DNA of 64,000 nucleotides from Tritrichomonas musculus (lineage: Eukaryota; Parabasalia; Tritrichomonadida; Tritrichomonadidae), in the NCBI GenBank assembly GCA_039105265.1, contig JAPFFF010000017.1:868001-932000 (forward strand). The letters run 5' to 3'. The notes under the pieces are model-generated. The model had not been told where the DNA came from, searched no databases, and worked only from the letters and a program-made list of their open reading frames with translations. Below are positions 51,201 to 58,724 of the stretch, piece after piece. Both the position numbers and the translations under genes were made by a program. Position 1 is the stretch's first letter; every line of letters starts with the position of its first letter.

Positions 51201-53283
51201 AGAAAGTGATTCTGAAATACAATCGAAATTGGGAGGAATGACGGAGACATACAAAAAAGTGAAAGAAATAATGAAAATCGAAGATGATCATGAAATACAA
51301 CCAAAACTGACTGAAATGACAGACACATACAAGAAAGTGAAAGAAATAATGAGAATCGACAATGATTTCGAAATTCAATTGAAATTGAGCGGAATGGCTG
51401 AGACATACAGAAGAGTCAAAGAGATAATGAGAATTGACAACGACTCTGAAATACAGAAAAAGTTGATTGAAATGACCGAGACAAATAAAAAAGTTAAAGA
51501 AATAATGAAAGTTGAAGACGACTCTGAAATCCAGCCAAAACTGTCAGAAATGGCAGATTCTTATAAGAAAGTCAAGCAAATTATAAGAGTTGACGACGAC
51601 TCGGAAATTCAATCAAAATTGTCAGAAATGACGGACTCTTACAAGAAAGTCAAAGGAATAATGAAGATTGATAATGACTCTGAAATTCATCCAAAATTGG
51701 CAGAAATGAATGAAACTTACAAAAAAGTCAAGGAAATAATGAAGATCGATAATGACTCTGAAATTCAATCAAAACTAGGCGGAATAACAGAAACATACAA
51801 AAGAATAAAAGAAATAATGAAAATTGAAGATGATTCACAAATCCAATCAAAATTAATTGAATTGAACGAAAACAACAAAAAAATTAAAGAAATAATGAAA
51901 GTTGAAAATGAATCTGAAATTCAATCAAAATTAATCGAATTGACTGAAAACAACAAAAAAATTAAAGAAATAATGAAAGTTGAAAATGAATCTGAAATTC
52001 AATCAAAATTAATCGAATTGACTGAAAACAACAAAAAAATTAAAGAAATAATGAAAGTTGAAAATGAATCTGAAATTCAATCAAAATTAATTGAATTGAC
52101 AGAAAACAACAGAAAAATCAGAGAAATAATGAAAATTGAAAATGATTCACAAATTCATTCAAAATTGATTGAATTGATAGCAACAAATAAAAAAATTAAA
52201 GAGATTTTGAGAATTGAAGATGATTCACAAATTCATTCAAATTTAGTTGATTTAATTGTGATTAACAAGAAAGTTAAAGAATTATTGAAAGCTGAAGATG
52301 ACTCACAAGTGCAACCAAAATTGAATGAAATGACAGAAACATGTAAGTTTTATAAGAAACTATTAAAGAAGCTCACAAAAAATGACGAGAAAAAAATTGT
52401 GAATCTTTTGAATTCAAAAAATCCTTCAGAAATTTGTGAGCACATTCAAAATGTCAAATCATTATTGAATACTTTACAAGAACTATTAGGAAAACAATTC
52501 TTTTCTAGCAATAATAATAATAGAAGTGACAATAATGAAATTGACGTTGAAAAAACTCTCAAAATTTCAATTGATTTGATTCAAAAGAAAAAAGAAATTT
52601 TTTCAAATCTTTCATCATTGCTAAAGTGCCAAACCATGACTTTTGATATGAAAGAAATTATCCAGAAATGCAAGTTATTAATCTCCACAATTCAAGAGTA
52701 TAAACAATTCAATCAAGAAATTGAAAAAATCCTTTCAAAACCTAACGGAAATCAACTTAAAAATTCAAAGGCAAATTCAAATCAAGAAAATTTGAAAATT
52801 TTGAAAGAAAAAATTTTTAATGTTTTCTCTCACTATAGAAAATTGGTTGATGAATCCCAAAGTATTATAAATAGAGCACTTTCTTATGGTTTTAATCCAA
52901 GTCAATCATTATCTTCATTATCACAAAATTTGTTTAATATTAATCCATCTATTAATATTTATGACGCTTTTGAGTTCGTTTTAAGTAACGAATTGAAAAT
53001 GGAGCAACAGAGAAGTTTAATGGAAAATCATAAATCTTTATCTGAATTGAGACAAATGGCTGAAAAAGAAAGAAAAATAGCTGAAAATCAAAAACAAAAA
53101 GCTTATGCTACCATTCAGCAACTCAGAAAATCAATTGCAAAAGAAAAAGAAAATTCGAATCTAATTCGGCAAAAACTTCTTGATGAAAAACAAAAACGTA
53201 GAAATATTGAAACAGAATTAGAACATCAAAAAGAAATCAATAAATCATTAAATTTACTGATTCAAAGCGAAACCCACAAATAA
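45235..53283 (+). CDS. Giant coiled-coil protein with 37 x 26-residue repeats, 2682 residues
   Basis: Probably a cytoskeletal or vesicle-tether scaffold; many similar trichomonad proteins were named after viral A-type inclusion proteins because of shared coiled coils. Residues 1-130 look globular. Residues about 165-660 and 950-1080 are long coiled coils rich in Gln/Lys/Asn. Residues 1412-2373 hold 37 tandem repeats of exactly 26 residues with no insertion or deletion (49468-52353), consensus KEIMKIENDSEIQSKLxEM. The C-terminus is again coiled coil (about 2590-2680). Related single motifs (L-N-V-E-N-D-E-A-V) occur outside the array, so it grew from an older unit. No transmembrane segment or enzymatic motif. 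Single uninterrupted frame of 8 kb. Confidence 0.9.
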   Translation: MNGDLFSLFEERKESFISSLQRSFSVVASDKMILQMFEENCSANFVPDRITELIRQILNDDREKFIFQTIQKLRAIEACFGHDTLQDIQAIGLKILDLASNQTKEEEKTDSLNLFKKQLKQLLTKYNLIQPAPQIKQVITYDQNKVDDLKKTQESFKFFYVESTKNFIKIIRKAKEKSINEAQNMQNKIQLISKENQKMKKENVASKKVLNEIIQERDKILNQTGGKDTTEFIENMKKETEHSYRQRDIMNEQITKLKEMNNQLLTATQNLNKQIESITNEKKNIENQFNILQQTADQRLTEIKTLKEEQQNNLQEFQSKINKIKNKTDKTVKNINNEMQSLKNSTSNDKITIEKMTSQIQTLNETIQKEKEKSDKLNNQVSGLENDCQKNQQTILNLKNKIALLKEENKSIKKDNDSILSSNKSLQQLNNQIIEQATKISELKSQIFEKDSKISNLTRESTSVKVSEVELNNLKASNKGMISKIDEMNQSINRLKIELDSKISSEKVYKEKIDKLTYENENLQKLNISNKSTIDTLRSIKISNDGKSGQIETLIMQNDELTKKNQLIENELSNLQDLNKKLQSKLYSNQQKILNLESNYDDSSISSETSQQLLSLSKHQNKKNNKLKKENKSLKKSIMDISQERDELFENLISFRDQLYEELSVKSEIDLLVKIKTIKENESLITEICNILNINNSSMIPIVLQHEKENMREIQKLLNVENDEAVISLLRRNTFKIQNENSTLIGNNSDQESIRILNRIIPMLKVNDAEKVPEKLHKLILKEADDTLIINQILRLMSIDDQSKIISELHSRILKEKEKNDILHRVFNAMNSISATSALNNTDIHINDSYAFVQKIKDLKRNSDEYKKALFQTKCQDFTSFQKAIEKYESDSKILQKIQAIFSLYDDNDELVEKIIDLNDWFNQSCKILTMNNDSNDTKNIVNSIQQLKIDLIDKQNAISEKEEVNQQLENQLTELESQLTEISGFITDQKSKSKDITSLRSSIIESNKKTRSLQYKLEEKDNIINQLQRTISLNQDEISQLKYENEKVNSTILNIKKKRMKKQKKEDSQDNILSSFQQNKPENKIFEAIDNISNEKAILKSIGSLLNSTDPNEYINEIQSLKSQVDFMNEQLNAISMTVSLKSTDSVHVKIDQIMKEYNVSNSIFDKLYRILNVPSKSDIVPAISNLVKTLNNYKQKERMLLAATNANSEVTLLSTVKEMSQAIETIKNNFDLSTTNDVIDFGELYSLMSASNLTDFKSKIFDLKEKEKIMDQIKTVFINSNPDFDDGDQSDLSMIHLKKEYSDNELPGILSDFFKFHSKSQIKILCQKLNVESFSQFIDKIGRTFDTYNKVVSLVGTENVTEAVSNLLSQQENISQLLKKSNLSSDQIETQIHELLKRSENVSNENRKIKEIMKIENDFEIQSKLSEMSESFKIIKDILKIENDSEIIPKLNEMSESYKKIKDILKIESDSQIHSKLGEVTDSNRKIKQVMRIESDDDIEPKLVKITESYKKIKNLLKIEKDSEVHSKLSRMIDSNRATKEILKIENDQEIQPKLIEMAETNKKVKEIMKIEDDSDVPLKLNELTDNYRKIKEIMKIKDDREVHSKLNELVETNKIIKDVLKVEKDSGIQSKLVEMTENYKKIKEIMKIENDSEIQSKLGEMTDTYKKVKEIMRIEDDQDIQLKLSGMTKANKKVKEIMRIENDHEIQPKLAEMTETYKRIKDIMRIDNDSEIQSKLAEMTETNKRIKEIMRIDNDSEIQSKLEGMTETYKRIKEIMKAEDDSEIQFKLEGMTETFKKIKEIMRINNDSEIQSKLEGMTETNKRIKEIMRIDNDSEIQSKLEGMTETNRRIKEIMRIDNDSEIQSKLEKMTDSYKRVKEIMKVEDDSEVHSKLGGMTDTYKKVKEIMKIEDDSEIQKKLIEMTETHKKVKEIIKVEDDSEIQPKLSEMADSYKKVKEIMKIDNNSEIQSKLGGMTETYKKVKEIMKVESDSEIQSKLGGMTETYKKVKEIMKIEDDHEIQPKLTEMTDTYKKVKEIMRIDNDFEIQLKLSGMAETYRRVKEIMRIDNDSEIQKKLIEMTETNKKVKEIMKVEDDSEIQPKLSEMADSYKKVKQIIRVDDDSEIQSKLSEMTDSYKKVKGIMKIDNDSEIHPKLAEMNETYKKVKEIMKIDNDSEIQSKLGGITETYKRIKEIMKIEDDSQIQSKLIELNENNKKIKEIMKVENESEIQSKLIELTENNKKIKEIMKVENESEIQSKLIELTENNKKIKEIMKVENESEIQSKLIELTENNRKIREIMKIENDSQIHSKLIELIATNKKIKEILRIEDDSQIHSNLVDLIVINKKVKELLKAEDDSQVQPKLNEMTETCKFYKKLLKKLTKNDEKKIVNLLNSKNPSEICEHIQNVKSLLNTLQELLGKQFFSSNNNNRSDNNEIDVEKTLKISIDLIQKKKEIFSNLSSLLKCQTMTFDMKEIIQKCKLLISTIQEYKQFNQEIEKILSKPNGNQLKNSKANSNQENLKILKEKIFNVFSHYRKLVDESQSIINRALSYGFNPSQSLSSLSQNLFNINPSINIYDAFEFVLSNELKMEQQRSLMENHKSLSELRQMAEKERKIAENQKQKAYATIQQLRKSIAKEKENSNLIRQKLLDEKQKRRNIETELEHQKEINKSLNLLIQSETHK
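49468..52353 (+). repeat. Tandem array of 37 units of 78 bp inside the giant gene
   Basis: Each unit encodes 26 residues. Most differ by several residues, but units 32 and 33 (51886-52041) are identical in DNA and most of unit 34 agrees, indicating a recent local duplication. Conserved positions: K-E-I-M at the start, D/N-D-S-E-I in the middle, K-L near residue 16. Confidence 0.97.
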
Positions 53284-53456
53284 AAAAAAAAAAAAAAGAT
53301 AAAATTTGTGTAGCATAAATGCTACACAAAGTGTTATATAATTATTTGTTAATAAAATCATTTGTTAGTTTTTATAAATTGTTATATTAGTATTTTTTAT
53401 TTTATTGAAATACCTCCACTTTTTAAACTAATATCTGGCCAATAAAATAATACAAG

Positions 53457-54734
53457 ATGAAGAGATTAATCAATCATCCACCTAAACCAAGACCTTTTGA
53501 AGATCCTAAACCAACAACAAAAGTTAGAATTTCAGCTTTGTCACTTGAGAAAGATGTATATACGCCAGGAAAAGAAAAAAATAATGAAATTCATCAAAAT
53601 TTATTAGGTATCTTTATATTAATTTCCTCCATTTTAACCCTTGCTTTATATATTTTTTCCAATATTAATATTGGAAAGTTAAATAATTTCAAAAATAAGT
53701 TTTTTTTGCTAAATTCTACCAAAAATAAAGAAACTAATTCAAGCATCAATATCAAATTTTTGGAAATTAATAAGAATTCTCCTTTTTCTATCTTTCTTGA
53801 ATCAAAATTGCACGAATTTTTGCCAAATGAAAAATTATTAACCAATGCTAACATTTTAATTACTTCATTATATTATTCACTTCTTGTTTTAACGATACTA
53901 CGACCAACAAATACAAAACCTCATTTAGCATTTTTATATTTTCTCCTTTTCTCTTTTACTGATTCATTTATCAAAAGATCAACCTCAATTAATTATGGAA
54001 ATTCGTTGATAGTATCAATAGAATTATTACTATCGATTTTGCTTTTGTTTTCCATTTCTTATTTACATCCACTATCAGAATCTAAAACACATTTTGCTTA
54101 TTGGTGGCTCTGCTTATGCTTTTCTTTATTTTTGGAATTAATATGCATTTCAATCAGAATTGAATATTTTTCTTTACTTATTCCTATCATTATTACCGTT
54201 ATCAATAAGATTAGATATGATTTTATAATAATATCTGCTTTCGTATTTATTTTTATTCTTAATTGCATCTTTCTTGTTTTAATAGATAGATTTATTGGTC
54301 TTCCACAAATTACTTTTGACAGCATATCAATATCAACTTTTGCACTTGCTCTCATTGAAACAGATTATAATGGATTGCTTTTATTTTTATTATTTGTAAT
54401 CATTTTTTCAATATTTGAATTTATTAGACTTTTGCTGTTTTCAAAGTCGGACGATAATAAAAAAAATACCAAGAAGTCAGAAGATGATAAAAATTTGCCC
54501 CAAAAAGACATAATTTTTATTTTATTGATTTTGCTAGGTTCTTTATCTTTATTAAAGATAAACATTTCATCAATTGATAATCCTTACATATCTCGAGTGT
54601 ATATCATCCGTTTAATTCTTTTTGTAATTACGGGGAAAATTATTTGCATGTATAATGATTCAATAAAATCTTTAATTTTATTGATTATAGCAGGATGCAT
54701 AGTAGTTTTCTATCGTTGTAAACATCAATATTGA
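53457..54734 (+). CDS. Multi-pass membrane protein of unknown function, 425 residues
   Basis: I do not recognise a family. The N-terminal 50 residues are soluble and basic (MKRLINHPPKPRPFEDP). At least ten hydrophobic segments follow, beginning LLGIFILISSILTLALYIF and ending LILLIIAGCIVVFY. A charged loop (KSDDNKKNTKKSEDDK) lies before the last three. Acidic residues in membrane segments are rare. It may be an ER membrane protein such as a lipid- or GPI-pathway component, but nothing shown here proves it. It starts 173 bp after the giant gene's stop codon and shares its strand. Confidence 0.7.
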   Translation: MKRLINHPPKPRPFEDPKPTTKVRISALSLEKDVYTPGKEKNNEIHQNLLGIFILISSILTLALYIFSNINIGKLNNFKNKFFLLNSTKNKETNSSINIKFLEINKNSPFSIFLESKLHEFLPNEKLLTNANILITSLYYSLLVLTILRPTNTKPHLAFLYFLLFSFTDSFIKRSTSINYGNSLIVSIELLLSILLLFSISYLHPLSESKTHFAYWWLCLCFSLFLELICISIRIEYFSLLIPIIITVINKIRYDFIIISAFVFIFILNCIFLVLIDRFIGLPQITFDSISISTFALALIETDYNGLLLFLLFVIIFSIFEFIRLLLFSKSDDNKKNTKKSEDDKNLPQKDIIFILLILLGSLSLLKINISSIDNPYISRVYIIRLILFVITGKIICMYNDSIKSLILLIIAGCIVVFYRCKHQY

Positions 54735-55094
54735 TGGTATTTAAACAATGTCATTTTGAGTGAAAAACAACTAATACATATACTTATATATAACCAACAT
54801 ATTTGTTTTCTAAATATTAATATTACTACTTTTACATTTCAATTTTTAATTGTTTTAATAACAACATTTTTATTAATAATATTTTAAAATTAAAAACCAA
54901 AATTGTGTTATTGATTTAGAATGATCTATGATAGTCGAAAACATAGATCACTGTGATACCTATTATTATAATTTTTTCATAGATGTATAACATTTCTTTT
55001 AAATATCAGTTCCAATAAGCTTAAAAGAACAAAATTTAACTTTTAAAACAAAATAAATGGAAATTCCACAAATCTATCTTTATTATAAATCAAT
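54735..55094. other. Convergent intergenic spacer
   Basis: AT-rich spacer between the membrane protein gene and the convergent CH-ricin gene; no feature seen. Confidence 0.6.
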
Positions 55095-56078
55095 TCACAA
55101 TAATTTAACACGAAATGTTTGACGAGATTTAAGTTGCTCGCTTGGTTGCATCATAACAAATGGAGTTTCACCTCCAACATAAGTAACAACTTGATCATTT
55201 TGAGTAGCATAAATCATTTGATTCTTGTAAACAAATCTTTGATTATGTTTACCATGGATTGGGAATAGATAAAATGGAGTTCCTGATGGAGGATCTATGC
55301 TATCGGCATCAGCAACATCCCAAACCAAATTTTGGTTTAATTCTGATTTAATGATATCAAAATCATTTCCTTGTCCGAAAACAAATTGTTGATTAACGTT
55401 GTTTTCAACATTTGCTTCTGTCAAATCAAGTTTCTTTCCAGCTTGATTTAAGAAAGTGTTGTCATAATCAACTAAAGTTAAAGCACACTTTAAACAGCCA
55501 TTCCCAACCTTTTCACCATTTTGGAATTTAGATCCTTTAATTGCCATTATAAGACCAAATTTGCGACCTTCAAATTCTTTTTGTTCAAATAATTCATTCT
55601 TTGCTTTTGAAACTTCTTCTTTTTCTTCATCTGCATTACTGGAGTCTTCTTCGATCTTAGCTTTTAATGATCGTTTTACTTCTGAGTTTGATTCAGATTC
55701 TAATTCATCAATTTTTGCTTTTCGAACTTTTCGAACTTCTTTTGAATTTTCTTCTTCAATTTCTTCTAGTTTTGATTCTTTAACCTCTTCATTTTCTAAT
55801 TCTTTTTCTTCTTCAAGTAATCTAATTTCTTCTTCTTCAATAAGCTTTTTAATTCTTTCTTCTTCTTCTTGTTGCTTTCTTATTTTTTCATATTCTTGAA
55901 TTTGTTTCAAAATTTTCGCTTCTTCTTCTTTTAATTTCCTGATTCTTTCTTCTTCTTCTTGAAGTTTTTGGCTTATCTTTTCTTCATCTTGCTGATTTTG
56001 CTGCTTTTTGTTGACAACAATATGTAGCTTTGAAATTTTTGAATTGACTGTTTTTTCTACCTTTGCTTGATTAAAATT
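55095..56078 (-). CDS. Coiled-coil plus ricin-B-like lectin half of a CH gene (separate frame)
   Basis: This open frame has no ATG near its start; the first in-frame ATG is only in the LIMAIKGS stretch. It overlaps the end of the CH-domain frame by about 22 bp. It encodes a long Glu-rich coiled coil (EEEERIRKLKEEEAK and so on), then a beta-trefoil-like domain with QQFVFGQ, NLVWDV, NQRFVYKNQ and MIYATQND features resembling ricin-B lectin repeats. I read it as the C-terminal half of the CH-domain gene, displaced by one base. If real, the frameshift makes a shorter CH protein; if an assembly error, one product would carry CH domains, coiled coil and lectin domain. Host cytoskeletal role inferred. 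Confidence 0.65.
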   Translation of the reverse strand, partial: NFNQAKVEKTVNSKISKLHIVVNKKQQNQQDEEKISQKLQEEEERIRKLKEEEAKILKQIQEYEKIRKQQEEEERIKKLIEEEEIRLLEEEKELENEEVKESKLEEIEEENSKEVRKVRKAKIDELESESNSEVKRSLKAKIEEDSSNADEEKEEVSKAKNELFEQKEFEGRKFGLIMAIKGSKFQNGEKVGNGCLKCALTLVDYDNTFLNQAGKKLDLTEANVENNVNQQFVFGQGNDFDIIKSELNQNLVWDVADADSIDPPSGTPFYLFPIHGKHNQRFVYKNQMIYATQNDQVVTYVGGETPFVMMQPSEQLKSRQTFRVKLL

Positions 56079-57184
56079 TTAACTTTTTTATTTGGTCCAA
56101 ATGCATTTCTTCTCTTGATTTTTATTCTAATGTTATGTCCTTCAGAAGACAAATTTTGTACTTTATTAAGTCCAATTTGAACTGTAAGTTTCTTTTTGGA
56201 ATCAGAATTATTTAAATTATCAATTGTATTGTCTTCTTCATCTGCTAATTCATCATCATTAATTTCTTGCTTAATTTGAGGCTGCACTTCTTCTTTTACT
56301 GTTTGGAGTTGTTCTTCTGATGTAAATGAGATGAATGATGTAGAATCAGATTCAGATTCTTTTTCATCTTTGCTATTTTGAATTTGATTCACAATTTCAT
56401 GATTGCTGGCGCTATTGAAATCATTGAGTGCATTCTTAATGAAAGCTAATTGAATCAAAAGCGTTTTTTCGTCAACTTCATAATTGCTCTTTTTAAAATC
56501 ATCCAGGTAAACAAAAACAGGTATTTTGAGATCATCCATTATTTTAATTGCAAGCTCCATATTACTTTGATGGTTTTCAGGCTTAAGCTTCCCATACTTA
56601 ATTTTGTCTGGAAAGTAAGAATTTAACAATGCACATATGGCCATATCATATGGCTCAAGGTTTTGAACATTTGAATATTTTTCAATTCTATTATTTGCCC
56701 AAGATAATAATGATGAACCAACGTCTCCATATTCTTTAGATTTTACTTGATCTTTACTAAATTCATTATTATTTTTTCTTGTAGTTATTTCAATTTTCCC
56801 ATTTTCTTGGGATGATTTTTCAATTGAATAATGTAAAATAAGACTCCAAATTAATCCAAGAATTAATTTTTCATTGTTATCATTAATATCTTTCCCGGAT
56901 ATTCCAACAAGACGAACTCCATCTTTTGAAAACATATCAATAGCTAAGTCGCAATTTTGAACTTTTTCAACATTTAAATTTGGTTTTTGTGCCCATTCAC
57001 GTTCTACCTTATGATGTGTAAGTGTTTGTGCAAGTTCAACTAATGCTGTACCATCTGATAAATCTTTGAAAATATTGAAAGTTTCATCTTTTGTGTTCCA
57101 TTTGAGTTTATTTGAAATCCATCTAGAAAAAACTTTAGTTTGGAGAGGGATCAAATTATTCATCTTTGAGTTATTTTTCATCAA
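56057..57184 (-). CDS. Tandem calponin-homology (CH) protein, N-terminal half, 375 residues
   Basis: Actin-binding-type protein. CH1 spans about residues 15-120 (FSRWISNKL, LSDGTALVELAQTLT, LILGLIWSLILHYSI) and CH2 about 150-260 (SLLSWANNRIE, EPYDMAICALLNSYFPDKI, LIQLAFIKNAL). After an acidic linker the frame stops in KVKILIKQR, where the plus-strand paralog (61704-63515) continues with similar sequence. A 247-bp stretch of CH1 (56821-57067) is identical in DNA to the paralog. The initiator-like TCATTTT is 15 bp upstream of the ATG. Probably crosslinks or anchors actin or other filaments in the cytoplasm. Confidence 0.85.
   Translation of the reverse strand: MMKNNSKMNNLIPLQTKVFSRWISNKLKWNTKDETFNIFKDLSDGTALVELAQTLTHHKVEREWAQKPNLNVEKVQNCDLAIDMFSKDGVRLVGISGKDINDNNEKLILGLIWSLILHYSIEKSSQENGKIEITTRKNNNEFSKDQVKSKEYGDVGSSLLSWANNRIEKYSNVQNLEPYDMAICALLNSYFPDKIKYGKLKPENHQSNMELAIKIMDDLKIPVFVYLDDFKKSNYEVDEKTLLIQLAFIKNALNDFNSASNHEIVNQIQNSKDEKESESDSTSFISFTSEEQLQTVKEEVQPQIKQEINDDELADEEDNTIDNLNNSDSKKKLTVQIGLNKVQNLSSEGHNIRIKIKRRNAFGPNKKVKILIKQR
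56821..57067 (-). repeat. 247-bp perfect inverted repeat shared by two CH genes (copy 1)
   Basis: Every base matches the reverse complement of 61815-62061. It covers the CH1 core from KDLSDGTALVELAQTL to LILHYSI. Flanking sequence diverges immediately on both sides. Confidence 0.97.
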
Positions 57185-57194
57185 GGAAATAGCT

Positions 57195-57201
57195 AAAATG
57201 A
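57195..57201 (-). promoter_or_regulatory. Candidate initiator (TCATTTT) of CH gene 1
   Basis: On the minus strand CATATCATTTT lies about 15 bp upstream of the ATG. This resembles the trichomonad initiator TCA-x-T at very short 5' leaders, and the same CATATCATTTT precedes CH gene 2. Shared ancestry of the promoters is also possible. Confidence 0.45.
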
Positions 57202-57296
57202 TATGAGAATTTATTATGAATATTTATATTTTTAAACATTATTTTTTCAATTAATTAATTTTATTATATTTTGACATATAATGGAATAAAATAAAA

Positions 57297-58150
57297 TATA
57301 AGCTTGTAAATTTGGTGAAATAAACGTTTTTTGGGTTTTAAAAATCACCAAATGTAACCATATTATTGTCAAATAAATTTTTTTATTATTTATTGTTGTC
57401 ATAAACCATTGAATTATTTGAAAGAGGAATTAAATGAGTTTTATCAAAAGTCATATTAATAATCGATAAGATTTTCTCAGTAAAAAAATGTTATTTTTTG
57501 AATATTACAAAATAATTGTATGATTTGTATAATATATCATATAAAATAATAATAAAAAGCTCATTTATATTGACGATGAAAAGCCAAATAACCGATTTCA
57601 CCAAAAGCCCAGGTCTTGGGCTTTTGGCGACAGCATTCAATTTTGAATAGTTTACATATATTTTGGAGATCACCAAAACGGTTTTTTTGGCGATGGTGAT
57701 TTGTAAAGCTTTCAAAATATCATATATAAAATAAAAAAAAAAATAAGATATAAAATTATAATAAAATCAATAAAAGCATTTTTTCAATTGAAAATAATTT
57801 TTTTTCATTTATATTTTAAATATATACCGATATAAAATGTATTTAAAATATTAATAGTATTTTTATTTTTATGAATATATATAGCCGAATAATAAATAAT
57901 GCATTGAAATATTAATAGTATTTATATTTTTATGAATATATATAGCCGAGTAATTAAATAAATTCATTGAATTTATTGAATGTTGATTCGTAAATTTAAT
58001 TATTATTTAATCAAATATCATTTAATCATTTTATTTAATAATTCATAAGAAATAACTTTTTAAAAGATTTATTAAAATCGCCAAAAGACCAGAAAGAATC
58101 ACCAAGACCAGGTCTTTTTTTTACATTTGGGTATATTTTACAAGCTTATA
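57297..58150. mobile_element. Possible TA-flanked MITE, 854 bp
   Basis: TATAAGCTTGTAAA at 57297-57310 is repeated inversely at 58137-58150. Inside, TCACCAAA/TTTGGTGA motifs recur in both orientations (57316, 57347, 57598, 57667, 58100), and a perfect 11-bp-arm hairpin CCAAAAGCCCA/TGGGCTTTTGG lies at about 57606-57632. No gene. A TA at both borders fits Tc1/mariner-type ends. Confidence 0.6.
57846..57969. repeat. Tandem duplication, about 61-63-bp unit, two copies
   Basis: aaatattaatagtatttt starts at 57846 and again at 57907, with the shared run ATGAATATATATAGCCGA in both. Lies inside the possible MITE and may reflect a local slippage event. Confidence 0.85.
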
Positions 58151-58724
58151 AAATATAACATATTATAAATATTTAATATAAAATATAAAATATAAAATAT
58201 ATAAAATATATAATATTAATATTAAAACAATATAGATTTTATTAAAATATAAATTGTGATATATAAATGTTTAAATAAAAATATTATATGAATATTATGA
58301 ATAAAATAATAAATCCCATAAATAATTATGTTTCTATATATTAAATATATTTTAAATATTATATACTGGTTATAAATGTTTTTAACAGGTAAATAATAAA
58401 GATATACAAGATTAACTAGTAAACAACATTTATTTCAAAAAATTAAAATAAAATATAATTATATTTCTCAATTATTTTTATTTTGAACTTTATATAGAAA
58501 TTTATAAACTTTTTATTTTTTATCCTTTGAATTTAAAATAATAAATAAAAAATATAAAGTTTAACTCTTCTTTATTTCTCTAAAAATATTTAGTCTAAAA
58601 TGAAATTGATTTTCTTTTTTTTTAACAGACCAAAATAAGTTGATAAGTTGATTAGAATAAGTGGATAAATTTTGTATGATTTACAAAATACTTTCTAAAG
58701 AATATTTATCGTTAGTCTATTTTA

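Larger units (their letters stand above)
57185..58724. other. Spacer between divergent CH gene 1 and V-ATPase gene
   Basis: 1.5 kb without a gene. The left part is largely the possible MITE (57297-58150). The rest is AT-rich simple sequence (aaatataaaatat runs near 58170-58220). No promoter motif can be placed confidently before the V-ATPase ATG. Confidence 0.6.

Noticed and set aside
49843-51406. Minus-strand repetitive frames opposite the giant gene
   Set aside because: They are shadows of the 78-bp repeat array, which is clearly coding on the plus strand.
56050-56080. An intron explaining the CH-ricin frame change
   Set aside because: I see no trichomonad-type 5' GTAYGT site or the ACTAACACACAG-like 3' motif; the two frames overlap directly.
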